From contig NZ_LT629785.1 of assembly GCF_900105995.1 (NCBI RefSeq), forward strand, positions 3,100,001-3,164,000: a DNA stretch of 64,000 nt, written 5' to 3'. This document shows positions 16,297-26,241 of the stretch, piece after piece. The DNA is from Pseudomonas pohangensis (lineage in GTDB: Bacteria; Pseudomonadota; Gammaproteobacteria; Pseudomonadales; Pseudomonadaceae). Numbering within the stretch: position 1 is the stretch's first letter; every line of letters starts with the position of its first letter. The notes under the pieces were generated by a model. That model worked only from the letters and a program-made list of their open reading frames with translations, did not search any database and had not been told where the DNA came from. The translations under genes were made by a program, and so were the position numbers.

Positions 16297-17853
16297 ATGT
16301 TGGACGCTACGCTTAAAACCCAGTTGCAGGCCTACCTCGAGAAGGTCATCCAGCCGTTCGAAATCGTTGCGTCGCTGGATGACGGTGATAAATCCGCAGA
16401 AATGCTGGCGCTGCTGAATGACATCGTCAGCCTGACCGACAAGATCACGCTGCGTATCGATGGCAATGATGCGCGCAAACCGTCGTTCGCCCTCAATCGT
16501 CCGGACGCCAACATCAGCCTGCGCTTTGCCGGCATCCCCATGGGCCACGAGTTCACCTCGCTGGTACTGGCGCTGCTGCAGGTCGGCGGCCACCCGTCCA
16601 AGCTGGATGCCGAGGTGATCGAGCAGGTCAAGGGTATTCAGGGCGAATTCCGTTTCGAAACCTATTTTTCGCTGTCCTGCCAGAACTGCCCGGACGTGGT
16701 GCAGGCCCTGAACCTGATGGCTGTGCTCAACCCGAATATCCAGCATGTCGCCATCGATGGTGCACTGTTCCAGGACGAGGTCGAGTCACGCCAGGTCATG
16801 TCGGTGCCGAGCATCTACCTCAACGGCGAAGTGTTTGGCCAGGGCCGCATGGGCGTGGAAGAAATTCTCGCCAAGATCGATACCGGTGCGGCTGCCCGCG
16901 ACGCCGAGAAGATGAGCGCCAAAGACGCCTTTGACGTACTGGTGGTCGGCGGCGGCCCGGCTGGTGCAGCAGCGGCCATCTATGCCGCGCGCAAGGGTAT
17001 CCCCACCGCGGTGGCTGCCGAGCGTTTCGGTGGTCAGGTGCTGGACACCATGGCCATCGAGAACTTCATCTCGGTGCAGGAAACCGAAGGGCCGAAGCTC
17101 GCGCGTGCCCTCGAAGAACATGTGCGCCAATACGAAGTCGACATCATGAACCTGCAACGCGCCAGCGCGCTGGTTCCGGCGAAAAACCCCGGCGAGCTGC
17201 ACGAAGTGAAGTTCGACAGCGGTGGCAGTCTAAAGGCCAAGACGGTGATCCTCGCCACCGGCGCGCGCTGGCGTGAAATGGGCGTGCCCGGCGAACAGGA
17301 ATACAAGGCCAAGGGCGTATGTTTCTGCCCGCACTGCGATGGCCCGCTGTTCAAGGGCAAGCGCGTGGCTGTGATTGGCGGCGGCAACTCGGGCGTCGAA
17401 GCGGCGATCGATCTGGCCGGCATCGTCAGCCATGTCACCCTGCTCGAGTTCGACAGCCAGCTGCGCGCTGACGCCGTGCTGCAACGCAAGTTGTTCAGCC
17501 TGCCAAATGTGGATGTGATCACCAGCGCCCTGACCAGCGAAGTCAAAGGCGATGGCCAGAAAGTCACCGGGCTGGTCTACAAGGACCGCAACTCGGAAGA
17601 GTTCAAGTCGGTGGCGCTGGAAGGCATCTTCGTGCAGATCGGCCTGCTGCCCAACAGTGACTGGCTCAAGGGCACCATCGAACTCAGCCCGCGCGGCGAG
17701 ATTATCGTCGATGCGCGCGGTGAAACCTCGCTGCCCGGCATCTTCGCGGCCGGTGATGTGACCACCGTACCGTACAAGCAGATCGTCATCGCGGTCGGCG
17801 AAGGTGCCAAGGCCTCGCTCTCGGCCTTTGATCACCTGATCCGCTCTGCCTGA
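16297..17853 (+). CDS. ahpF: Alkyl hydroperoxide reductase flavoprotein subunit AhpF
   Basis: 518 aa from the ATG at 16297 (CAAGGAA about 10 nt upstream); the TTG at 16258 lies in the hairpin and is rejected. Three parts are visible: an N-terminal double thioredoxin-like domain with Cys128-x-x-Cys131 (SCQNC), an FAD-binding domain starting VVGGGPAGAAAAIYAARKG (about residue 214), and a thioredoxin-reductase-like NAD domain with Cys344-x-x-Cys347 (FCPHCDG) and IGGGNSGVEAA. It passes electrons from NADH to AhpC. Length is normal. Confidence 0.98.
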   Translation: MLDATLKTQLQAYLEKVIQPFEIVASLDDGDKSAEMLALLNDIVSLTDKITLRIDGNDARKPSFALNRPDANISLRFAGIPMGHEFTSLVLALLQVGGHPSKLDAEVIEQVKGIQGEFRFETYFSLSCQNCPDVVQALNLMAVLNPNIQHVAIDGALFQDEVESRQVMSVPSIYLNGEVFGQGRMGVEEILAKIDTGAAARDAEKMSAKDAFDVLVVGGGPAGAAAAIYAARKGIPTAVAAERFGGQVLDTMAIENFISVQETEGPKLARALEEHVRQYEVDIMNLQRASALVPAKNPGELHEVKFDSGGSLKAKTVILATGARWREMGVPGEQEYKAKGVCFCPHCDGPLFKGKRVAVIGGGNSGVEAAIDLAGIVSHVTLLEFDSQLRADAVLQRKLFSLPNVDVITSALTSEVKGDGQKVTGLVYKDRNSEEFKSVALEGIFVQIGLLPNSDWLKGTIELSPRGEIIVDARGETSLPGIFAAGDVTTVPYKQIVIAVGEGAKASLSAFDHLIRSA

Positions 17854-17861
17854 GTGCGCAA

Positions 17862-17893
17862 AGGCAGGGGTGCCCCGGCGGGCACCCCTGCCT
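17862..17893 (+). terminator. Perfect 14-bp hairpin after ahpF
   Basis: AGGCAGGGGTGCCC, CGGC, GGGCACCCCTGCCT, starting 9 nt after the ahpF stop. There is no U-run, so it may act as a 3' stabiliser or a Rho-linked structure rather than a classical intrinsic terminator. Confidence 0.6.
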
Positions 17894-18251
17894 CGCTGTG
17901 CGCCTGAACTGCATCCGCAGCCAGCCCTGCTGGCAGTCATCGCACCAGCCGCCTTGGCGGTACTGACGTTGTACTGATCGCCTCGCGCGGGTTCCCCCGC
18001 GAGCGGCTAAAGGCGCGCCTGTCCAGCGCGCCGCCTGTTGCTGGAAATCCTCATCTGTCCAAGGCTCGACTGCCGAGCGTTGAACTCTGTCTGCGTCAGC
18101 CATCAGATGGTCATCCAGATCCTCGTCGGCTGCGGTTACACTCGCAAAGATCTGCTTCTTGACCAGCAGATCGCCAGCCTCGAAGACACAACCTTGAGCA
18201 GTCGGGACGCCGGCCCAAAGCATTTTTCAGCCTTCTGCGGAGTAACCATAC
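17894..18251. other. Gene-free gap with a cluster of GC hairpins
   Basis: 358 bp. Beyond the ahpF hairpin there are further palindromes: CCGCC/GGCGG (17949-17960), CTCGCG...CGCGAG with an inner GGG/CCC (17982-18003), and GGCGCGC/GCGCGCC (18012-18032). A minus-strand frame (18223 down to 17786) has a fair Shine-Dalgarno sequence but runs through these hairpins into ahpF and is not accepted as a gene. The cluster resembles repetitive extragenic palindromes, or could fold as an RNA. Confidence 0.4.
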
Positions 18252-19031
18252 ATGGAACATATCAATGTCACCCGGGACGGCCACATCCTGCTCATCAGCC
18301 TCAACCGCGCGGCCAAATACAATGCCCTGTCCCAGACCATGTACAACGAACTTGGTCAGGCTCTGGCGCAGCTGAACAGCGACCCGCAGCTGCGCGTCGC
18401 CGTGCTGTGTGCCGAGGGCAAGCATTTCACGGCCGGCGTCGAGCTGGATTACTGGGCGCCGGTGTTCGCCTCCGGTCAGGGCATGCCGGAAATTCCCGGC
18501 GGTATTGATCCGTTCGGCATGCAGGGCGAACGCCACAGCAAACCCATCGTCATGGCAGTGCAGGGCTACTGCTTCACCTGGGGGGTGGAGATCCTGCTGA
18601 ATACCGAAATCCGCATCGCCGCCAGCGACACCCAGTTCCAGATGCTCGAAGTGCAGCGCGGGATCTACCCCTGCTGTGGCGCGACCTTCCGCCTGCCTCG
18701 CGAAATCGGCTGGGGCAATGCGCACAAGGTGCTGCTCACCGGCGAACGCTGGAGCGCCGAGGATGCCTTGCGCTGGGGCATGGTGCAGGAAGTAGTCGCG
18801 CCCGGCGCACAGCTCGAACGCGCCATGGACTACGCACGCCAGATTGCCGACTGCGCGCCGCTGGGCGTGCAGGGCGCACTGCGTTCGACGCGCACCGCTC
18901 AGGCGCAGCCGCACGCACAGGCAATGGCCGAGATGTTCCACTACCTGCAACCGGTGATGGCCAGCGAGGATGCCGCCGAAGGCGTACGCTCCTTTGTCGA
19001 GCGTCGCAAAGCGGTATTTACCGGCCGTTGA
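18252..19031 (+). CDS. Enoyl-CoA hydratase/isomerase family (crotonase) protein
   Basis: 259 aa crotonase fold. The oxyanion-hole elements are visible: AKYNALS near residue 20 and GKHFTAGVELDYW near residue 56, then VQGYCFTWGVEILLN at about 102-116. The family covers hydratases, isomerases and hydrolases of acyl-CoA thioesters, so the precise reaction is not predictable. CGGAG lies about 11 nt before the ATG. No fatty-acid operon surrounds it. Confidence 0.92.
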   Translation: MEHINVTRDGHILLISLNRAAKYNALSQTMYNELGQALAQLNSDPQLRVAVLCAEGKHFTAGVELDYWAPVFASGQGMPEIPGGIDPFGMQGERHSKPIVMAVQGYCFTWGVEILLNTEIRIAASDTQFQMLEVQRGIYPCCGATFRLPREIGWGNAHKVLLTGERWSAEDALRWGMVQEVVAPGAQLERAMDYARQIADCAPLGVQGALRSTRTAQAQPHAQAMAEMFHYLQPVMASEDAAEGVRSFVERRKAVFTGR

Positions 19032-19232
19032 GCCAGCCGTCTGCTTCCACGAAAAAAGACCAATATATTGAGCGGGCATGTGCACAATCAGGCGCCATGC
19101 CGCACCAAGGCCATGCTAACCCTGCGGCTGGACACGCTGACCGCACAAGCTGCTGTAGCGCCTGCTTGCACCAAACCCTAACGGCATTGATGATAGTTTC
19201 CTGCCCTGCATGTACCCCTTCGAGGAGCCACC

Positions 19233-19853
19233 ATGACCGACATGACGCTGTTTTACTCCGCCACCTCGCCCTTCGTGCGCAAGGTGATGCTGCTACTGCA
19301 TGAAACCGCACAGCTGCAGGACGTGACCTTGCAGGAGGTCGCGCTCAGCCCGGTCAATGCCAATGCCGAAGTGAATGCCGCCAATCCGGCTGGCAAGATT
19401 CCCGCCTTGCGCCTGGCCGATGGCAGCCTGCTGTACGACAGCCGGGTGATCCTCGACTATCTGGATCAACGCCATGGCGGCCCTTCGCTGGTGCCGGCCG
19501 GCCAGCAGCGCTGGACCTGCCTGACCCTCGCCGCACTGGCCGATGCCGCACTGGATGCCGCCGTACTGATCCGTTATGAAACCTTCCTGCGTCCGCAGGA
19601 CAAGCGCTGGGATGACTGGTTACAGGGCCAGCAGGAAAAACTCGAGCGGGCGCTGGCGCGCTTTGAACAGGCGGTCGGCAGCGAACTGGCCAACGGTTTC
19701 GATCTGGCCGCGATCAGCGTGGCCTGTGCCTTGGGCTATGTCGATCTGCGCCAGCCCGGGATGGGTTGGCGCCAGCGCTACCCGCAGCTCGCCGCCTGGT
19801 ATGCCGATGTCAGCCAGCGACCTTCGATGCAGGCCACCCAACCGCCAATCTAG
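19233..19853 (+). CDS. Glutathione S-transferase family protein
   Basis: 206 aa. The N-terminal thioredoxin-like domain starts LFYSATSPFVRKVMLLLHE, with the NPAGKIPALRLADGSLLYDSR segment carrying the cis-Pro and the Glu/Asp-Ser glutathione contact (DS at about 70-71). An all-helical C-terminal domain follows. GAGGAG lies 7 nt before the ATG. The substrate is unknown; the Ser/Cys at the first helix suggests a bacterial beta- or theta-like class. Confidence 0.92.
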   Translation: MTDMTLFYSATSPFVRKVMLLLHETAQLQDVTLQEVALSPVNANAEVNAANPAGKIPALRLADGSLLYDSRVILDYLDQRHGGPSLVPAGQQRWTCLTLAALADAALDAAVLIRYETFLRPQDKRWDDWLQGQQEKLERALARFEQAVGSELANGFDLAAISVACALGYVDLRQPGMGWRQRYPQLAAWYADVSQRPSMQATQPPI

Positions 19854-19916
19854 GCGCTGCAAGGCACGCCTGCCGACCTGATACACTGCGCGCCCACGCT
19901 CATCAGGTCGTTCTCC

Positions 19917-21296
<1,380 letters not shown>

Positions 21297-21321
21297 ATAC
21301 TGCCTGGAAGGAACTGCCGGA

Positions 21322-22269
21322 TCAGCGCCGCGGCACCGCATACAGCGGACGAATGTCCTGCCACAGGCTGTTGATGAACTTCACCACATCCTCGCGGGCC
21401 GGCACGCTTTCCGGCAGCACGTCCAGCAGCGGCCAGACATGCGGCATGCCTTCGGCGACCATGATTTCCACATCGACGCCTTCTTCACGGGCCTTCTGTG
21501 CCGCCAGCAGGGAATCATCCAGCAGCACTTCGGTGCTGCCGACGTAGAAACGCATCGGCGGCAGACCGGTGAAATCCGCCTCCAGCGGATGCATGCACTC
21601 ATGGCTGGGGGTCTTGCCCTCGGGCATGTAGCTTTCCTTGAAATACATCAGCGCACGCTCCGAAAGCATGGCTTCAAGCTGCCGGTTGGTCTGGTGCGAA
21701 CCGCTATTGGCTTCCTCGAAGCGCAAGGCCGGGGACAGCATGAGCATGCCGGCTGGCAGCGGTAACCCGGCGCTACGCGCACCGAGCACGGTGGTCATGG
21801 TCAGGTTGCCGCCCGCGGAGTCGCCGGCGATGATGATTTTCGCCGGGTCGTAATCATGCTCCAGCAACCAGCGATAGGCGGCCAGGCAGTCTTCCACACC
21901 CGCCGGAAAAGGATGCTCGGGGGCCAGCCGATAGGACGGCATGATCACGGTGGAATGGGTTTTCAGCGCCAGCATGCCGCAAAACGAGTAATGCGGCTTG
22001 ATCGCCGGCAAGACAAAGCCGCCACCATGCAGATACAGAATGACAAAGTCGGCGCTGGATTTTTCGCTGTACAGCCACTTGACGGGAATGCCGTCCAGGC
22101 GGCCGTTACACACGCGCACTTCACGCGGCATTCTGGCCAGTCCCTCACTGAGGGTCACCGCCTTGCGCCGCAGTGCCGCGATATCGGTCCCGGGGCGCAT
22201 CAGTAGCGGCTTGACCACGTGCTTCAGGAAGCGGGTTACGGCGTGCGACGTCAGACTGCGGGCAAACAT
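21322..22269 (-). CDS. HSL-type alpha/beta hydrolase (family IV esterase/lipase)
   Basis: 315 aa from ATG at 22269, which has AAGGA 6 nt upstream (an ATG at 22284 is less likely). The hormone-sensitive-lipase hallmarks are HGGGF (oxyanion hole) and GDSAGGN (nucleophile elbow with Ser). The acid and base are likely the Asp of LLDDS and the His of MPHVWPL near the C-terminus. Such enzymes cleave short to medium acyl esters. It is divergent from the wax ester synthase gene and its product resembles the hydrolase at 24214, suggesting a paired role in lipid ester turnover. Confidence 0.93.
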   Translation of the reverse strand: MFARSLTSHAVTRFLKHVVKPLLMRPGTDIAALRRKAVTLSEGLARMPREVRVCNGRLDGIPVKWLYSEKSSADFVILYLHGGGFVLPAIKPHYSFCGMLALKTHSTVIMPSYRLAPEHPFPAGVEDCLAAYRWLLEHDYDPAKIIIAGDSAGGNLTMTTVLGARSAGLPLPAGMLMLSPALRFEEANSGSHQTNRQLEAMLSERALMYFKESYMPEGKTPSHECMHPLEADFTGLPPMRFYVGSTEVLLDDSLLAAQKAREEGVDVEIMVAEGMPHVWPLLDVLPESVPAREDVVKFINSLWQDIRPLYAVPRR

Positions 22270-22585
22270 GCTTGATCCTTGCATCCAAACTCGTGAGCCT
22301 TGGCCGGGCGCTGCCGCAAAAAACGATCAACTCAAGCCTAACACTCTGAATTTATTGTGAAATTTAAATCTCTGGCAATCTTCTACAGGAGTCCCGGAAA
22401 ACACCCCGACTGGTACGCCAAAACAATAAGAACACAGGATGCGGCTTGTCCTGCAAGCTGGATGTGACAATATGAGTGTCGATTATACGGCGTCATAATT
22501 AGAAATAGCCTTCTAAACATTGCAGATATGCTGCCGTTCAGCGCACAAGGCTTTCCCCGCGCAGCGATGGTCAGGAGCTTTAGTC
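22270..22585. promoter_or_regulatory. Divergent AT-rich promoter region of the lipid locus
   Basis: 316 bp between the divergent hydrolase and wax ester synthase genes. It is clearly more AT-rich than its surroundings (for example around 22350-22375 and 22480-22520). No gene is credible, and I cannot assign -35/-10 boxes with confidence. It should hold both promoters. Confidence 0.4.
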
Positions 22586-24217
22586 ATGGCACAACTTTCC
22601 GGTCTGGATAATTTCACGCTCTATGATGAACAGGGCAACGTGTACAACCACGTTGCGGCGCTGGGCATTTATGATCCTTCGACATCACCCAGCGGCATGA
22701 CCCGCTTCAAGGACATCCTGCACCACTTCAAAAGCCGCATGGGCGAGTTCCCGATTTTCCGGCGCAAACTGGTAACCGTGCCCTACGGAATAGACCGTCC
22801 GTACTGGGTCGAGTCGGGTGAAATAGACGTCGAATTCCACATCCGTCACATTGCCCTGCCGCATCCGGGCGACTGGCGCCAGTTGATGATCCAGACCGCA
22901 CGCCTGCACTCACGCCCGCTGGATCGCACCCGGCCACTCTGGGAAATCTATGTCATCGAGGGGCTGGACAAGATCCCCGGCCTGCATCCGGGTTGTTTTG
23001 CCCTGTTTCTCAAATTCCACCATGCAGCAATTGATGGCCAGCGCGGCATCGCCCTGCTGGAGGCCGTGCATGCCATAACCGCCGATGAAACCCATAGCAT
23101 GCCGGCGTATTACACGATGCCCGAGTCGGGCCGTGCACCCAATACGCTGGAAATGCTGGCCAACGTGGCAAAAAACACCGTAAGCCGCTCCCTCGGCCTG
23201 TCCAATCTCTACGTTTCGACGGCCAGCAAAGTCGGCGCACTGATCTGGGAGCGCCTGCCCAAACCGTTCTTTCCGGTAGACGAGTCGGTACGCAAACTGC
23301 CGGTCAGAGCTGCGGCACCGACCCGCTTCAACCATCCGGTCTCGGCCAACCGGGTAATTGATGCCGTGCATTTCTCCCTGAGTGACATCAAGATTATCCG
23401 CCAGGGCATTCCCGGCTGCACGATCGACGATGTCTTTCTTGCCGTGTGCGGCGGTGCCCTGCGGCGCTACCTGAACAGCAAGGGCGAGCTGCCGGACGAG
23501 TCACTGCGGGCACTGGTGCCCAAAGCCGTCAATGAAAAGATCATCACCAAGCGCAAACTGCACAGCACTTATGAGATCGGTGGCACACCGGTCGCGCTGC
23601 GCACCGATATACAGGACCCGGTAGAGCGTCTGCATGCCGTTCGTGCGGAAATCCACAATGCCAAGCACACCGCCGAAGGCCTTGGTCTGAATCTGTTCCA
23701 GGATCTGCTGGATAACCTGCCGGAAGCAGCCGGACGGGCATTGCTGCGTCATGCACTACTGCCGCTGATCAATGTCTCTGCCTCCAACGTGCGCGGCCCG
23801 GAGCTTCCGATGTATGTCGCCGGCGCCCGGCTGGTGCATTTCTATCCGGTGGGCATTGCCACCGACTTTGTCGGCCTGAACCTGAGCGGCTTCAGCTACA
23901 ACGGTGTGCTGTGGATCAGTGCCGTAGCCTGTCGCAACATGATGCCGGACCCCGGCTTCTTCGCCGAATGCCTGAACCACAGCTTCAATGATCTGCTGGA
24001 AGCGGCAAAATTCATCACCGCCGTGCGCACCGCCGGTTCGACATCGAATGTCTACGCCCTCGGCGCCGTGACGGGCAAAAGCAATCCGAAAAGAAAACCT
24101 TTGCCAATTGCCAAAGCGCAGGCGGCGAACCCCGCTGGAAAAACTGCCAAAGCAGCCAAAGCTGCACCTAAAGCAACCCGAACCAGACCACACATCAGCA
24201 CGGACACCCTGCAATGA
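22586..24217 (+). CDS. Wax ester synthase/acyl-CoA:diacylglycerol acyltransferase
   Basis: 543 aa from ATG at 22586 (CAGGAG 8 nt upstream; the longer frame to 22520 is rejected). The catalytic HHxxxDG motif is HHAAIDG at residues 145-151, in the condensation-like acyltransferase domain, with a C-terminal NVRGPELPMYVAG segment typical of WS/DGATs. The enzyme joins acyl-CoA to fatty alcohols or diacylglycerol, forming wax esters or triacylglycerol. The last 45-50 residues are an unusual Lys/Ala/Pro-rich basic tail (KSNPKRKPLPIAKAQ onward, many KAAKAA units); most relatives end near 460-490 aa. The stop overlaps the next gene by 4 nt. Confidence 0.93.
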   Translation: MAQLSGLDNFTLYDEQGNVYNHVAALGIYDPSTSPSGMTRFKDILHHFKSRMGEFPIFRRKLVTVPYGIDRPYWVESGEIDVEFHIRHIALPHPGDWRQLMIQTARLHSRPLDRTRPLWEIYVIEGLDKIPGLHPGCFALFLKFHHAAIDGQRGIALLEAVHAITADETHSMPAYYTMPESGRAPNTLEMLANVAKNTVSRSLGLSNLYVSTASKVGALIWERLPKPFFPVDESVRKLPVRAAAPTRFNHPVSANRVIDAVHFSLSDIKIIRQGIPGCTIDDVFLAVCGGALRRYLNSKGELPDESLRALVPKAVNEKIITKRKLHSTYEIGGTPVALRTDIQDPVERLHAVRAEIHNAKHTAEGLGLNLFQDLLDNLPEAAGRALLRHALLPLINVSASNVRGPELPMYVAGARLVHFYPVGIATDFVGLNLSGFSYNGVLWISAVACRNMMPDPGFFAECLNHSFNDLLEAAKFITAVRTAGSTSNVYALGAVTGKSNPKRKPLPIAKAQAANPAGKTAKAAKAAPKATRTRPHISTDTLQ

Positions 24218-25188
24218 GCCACAAGGACAACCGGCAACTGCCTGTATACGTCGAGCGCTTGAAAGTTGCCGGCGGATTCTGGAGAAGACTGTTTCTGCAA
24301 ATCCTGTTTCGCCTGGCCGCCAAAGGCAATCTTCGTCTGGGGATGAATATCCAGAAAATGCGCCGCCAGCAGGAAGCGCTGGATGTACGCATGACCCCGG
24401 CAGACTTCAGTACCCGGCGGCGCGCAGCAGAAACCGACGAATTCCAGGCCGAATGGGTAGAAGCCCCGGACCTGCAACCGCAACGGGTGATTCTGTACCT
24501 GCACGGCGGTGCCTTCATGTTCCGCTTCCCGCGTACCCATGCACGCCTGGCCGGGGACTGGTGCAAGGCCTTGAATGCCCGGGCGCTGATGGTCGACTAC
24601 CGTCTGGCACCGGAACACCGCTGGCCTGCCGGGATTGATGACTGTCATGCCGCCTATCGCTGGCTGCTGGCCAGTGGCATTCAGGCTGAAAATATCGTGC
24701 TGGCGGGCGACTCTGCCGGCGGTAATCTGTCATTGGCCCTGCTGCACCGGATCAAGGCTGCCGGCGAGCCAATGCCGGCTTGTGCCGTACTGCTCTCGCC
24801 GTTTGTCGACTTCACCCTGAGCAGCCCCAGCCTGTGCCTCAATGAACTGCGTGACCCGATCTTCACCGCCCGCGGCATAGTTGCGGTACGCAGCTACTAT
24901 GCTGAGCCGGAACAGTTTCTCGAACCCGGCCTGTCGCCGCTATTTGGTGACTACCGGAATTTTCCGCCGCTGCTGTTTCAGGCCAGCGACACCGAGATGC
25001 TGCGCGACGAAAGCCTGCGTGCCGCCGCCCGCGCCCATGCCGCCGGTGTCAACGTGCGCGTAGAGCTCTGGCAAGGCCAGCTGCCCCACGTGTTCCAGGC
25101 TTTTCACAAGCTGCCGCAGACAAAGGCTGCAGTGGCCCGGATTCTTGCCTTTATCGGCCAGCACACCCACTGGGACAACCAGCCGTGA
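24214..25188 (+). CDS. HSL-type alpha/beta hydrolase
   Basis: 324 aa. Family IV motifs: LHGGAFMFR (oxyanion hole), then VDYRLAPEHRWPA, GDSAGGNL (nucleophile Ser), and a C-terminal LPHVFQAFH with the likely catalytic His. The substrate is an ester, probably a lipid. The 4-nt overlap (ATGA) with the wax ester synthase gene means the two are translationally coupled, so it probably acts on the same lipids, for example acylglycerol hydrolysis or remodelling. Confidence 0.93.
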   Translation: MSHKDNRQLPVYVERLKVAGGFWRRLFLQILFRLAAKGNLRLGMNIQKMRRQQEALDVRMTPADFSTRRRAAETDEFQAEWVEAPDLQPQRVILYLHGGAFMFRFPRTHARLAGDWCKALNARALMVDYRLAPEHRWPAGIDDCHAAYRWLLASGIQAENIVLAGDSAGGNLSLALLHRIKAAGEPMPACAVLLSPFVDFTLSSPSLCLNELRDPIFTARGIVAVRSYYAEPEQFLEPGLSPLFGDYRNFPPLLFQASDTEMLRDESLRAAARAHAAGVNVRVELWQGQLPHVFQAFHKLPQTKAAVARILAFIGQHTHWDNQP

Positions 25189-25234
25189 GCGGGCTGGCCG
25201 GACCGACTTCAGCTTCCCTGCCTGCCGATAACGA

Positions 25235-26224
25235 ATGCCCAGGTTGAAGCGCCGCCACCTGCTTGCACTGGGTCTGGTCACCTTGCTGGTGCTGGTGTTT
25301 ATCGCCGGGCCGAAGGTGACGGTGGAGCTGCAGCCCTTCACCCGTCCGCTGCCGGAGAATCTGCAGGCTTATCTGGCAGACAGCGAAGCGGCATATCCCG
25401 ACATCACGCCGGGTGCCGAGAAAACCATCATCTGGGCGCACCCCGAGCACCAGCAAACCGCTCTGGCGATTGTCTACCTGCACGGATTTTCCGCCACCCG
25501 CCAGGAAACCGCGCCACTCTGCGACGACCTGGCTGCCAGCCTCGGTGCCAACCTGTTCTATACGCGACTGACCGGCCATGGCCGCAGTGGCTCAGCAATG
25601 GGCGAAGCGAATGCTGGCGACTGGCTGCGCGATGCCCAGGAAGCACTGGCCATAGGCCAGCGCCTGGGGCGGCGGGTACTGGTCATCGGTACCTCCACCG
25701 GCGGCACTCTGGCCGCGTGGCTGGCCGCCACACAAACCGATGCACCGGTGCTGGCCTATGTGCTGATCTCGCCCAATTTCGGCCCCAGGGATCCCGCCGC
25801 ACAGGTACTGACCTGGCCCTGGGCCAGCGAGTTTGCACCGCTGCTGCTTGGGCCAGAACGACAATGGACACCACTCAACAGCGAGCAGGCTCGCTACTGG
25901 AGCCACCGCTACCCGAGCAGAGCCTTGCTGCCCATGATGGCGCTGGTGGATACCGTCAACCAGCTTCCACTTGAGCAGGTTCAGGCACCGCTACTGATGA
26001 TTCACGCCGAGGATGACCAGGTGGTAAGTAGCGCCGCAGCAACCCGGGCCTTCGCCCGCTTCGGTTCGCCAATCAAGCAGCGCGTGGTGTGGCAACAGAG
26101 CCAGGACCCCAGCCATCATGTGCTGGCCGGTCGCATCCTGGCGCCGCGGGATACCGCAAGGGTGGCGCAGTCGATCGAGCGGTTTGTCCAGCCCCTGCTC
26201 GGGGCAAGCCCCGCGGCCCGCTGA
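25235..26224 (+). CDS. Alpha/beta hydrolase (serine aminopeptidase-like fold)
   Basis: 329 aa. An N-terminal hydrophobic stretch (RHLLALGLVTLLVLVFIAG) looks like a signal anchor, so the enzyme is probably membrane-tethered facing the periplasm. The hydrolase core has VYLHGFSATRQE (oxyanion region), IGTSTGGTLA (nucleophile elbow), a late AEDDQVV acid and DPSHHVL base. This resembles monoacylglycerol-lipase/S33-type hydrolases. It is 46 nt downstream of the previous hydrolase on the same strand and probably belongs to the same operon. Confidence 0.88.
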   Translation: MPRLKRRHLLALGLVTLLVLVFIAGPKVTVELQPFTRPLPENLQAYLADSEAAYPDITPGAEKTIIWAHPEHQQTALAIVYLHGFSATRQETAPLCDDLAASLGANLFYTRLTGHGRSGSAMGEANAGDWLRDAQEALAIGQRLGRRVLVIGTSTGGTLAAWLAATQTDAPVLAYVLISPNFGPRDPAAQVLTWPWASEFAPLLLGPERQWTPLNSEQARYWSHRYPSRALLPMMALVDTVNQLPLEQVQAPLLMIHAEDDQVVSSAAATRAFARFGSPIKQRVVWQQSQDPSHHVLAGRILAPRDTARVAQSIERFVQPLLGASPAAR

Positions 26225-26241
26225 GGCGCTACAGCCCGCGG

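Noticed and set aside
17786..18223. Minus-strand open frame of 145 codons between ahpF and the crotonase gene, with AGAAGG before its ATG
   Set aside because: The first 80 residues look moderately protein-like, but the frame runs through several GC hairpins and ends antisense to the ahpF 3' end. No family recognised, so it is described only as part of the gap.
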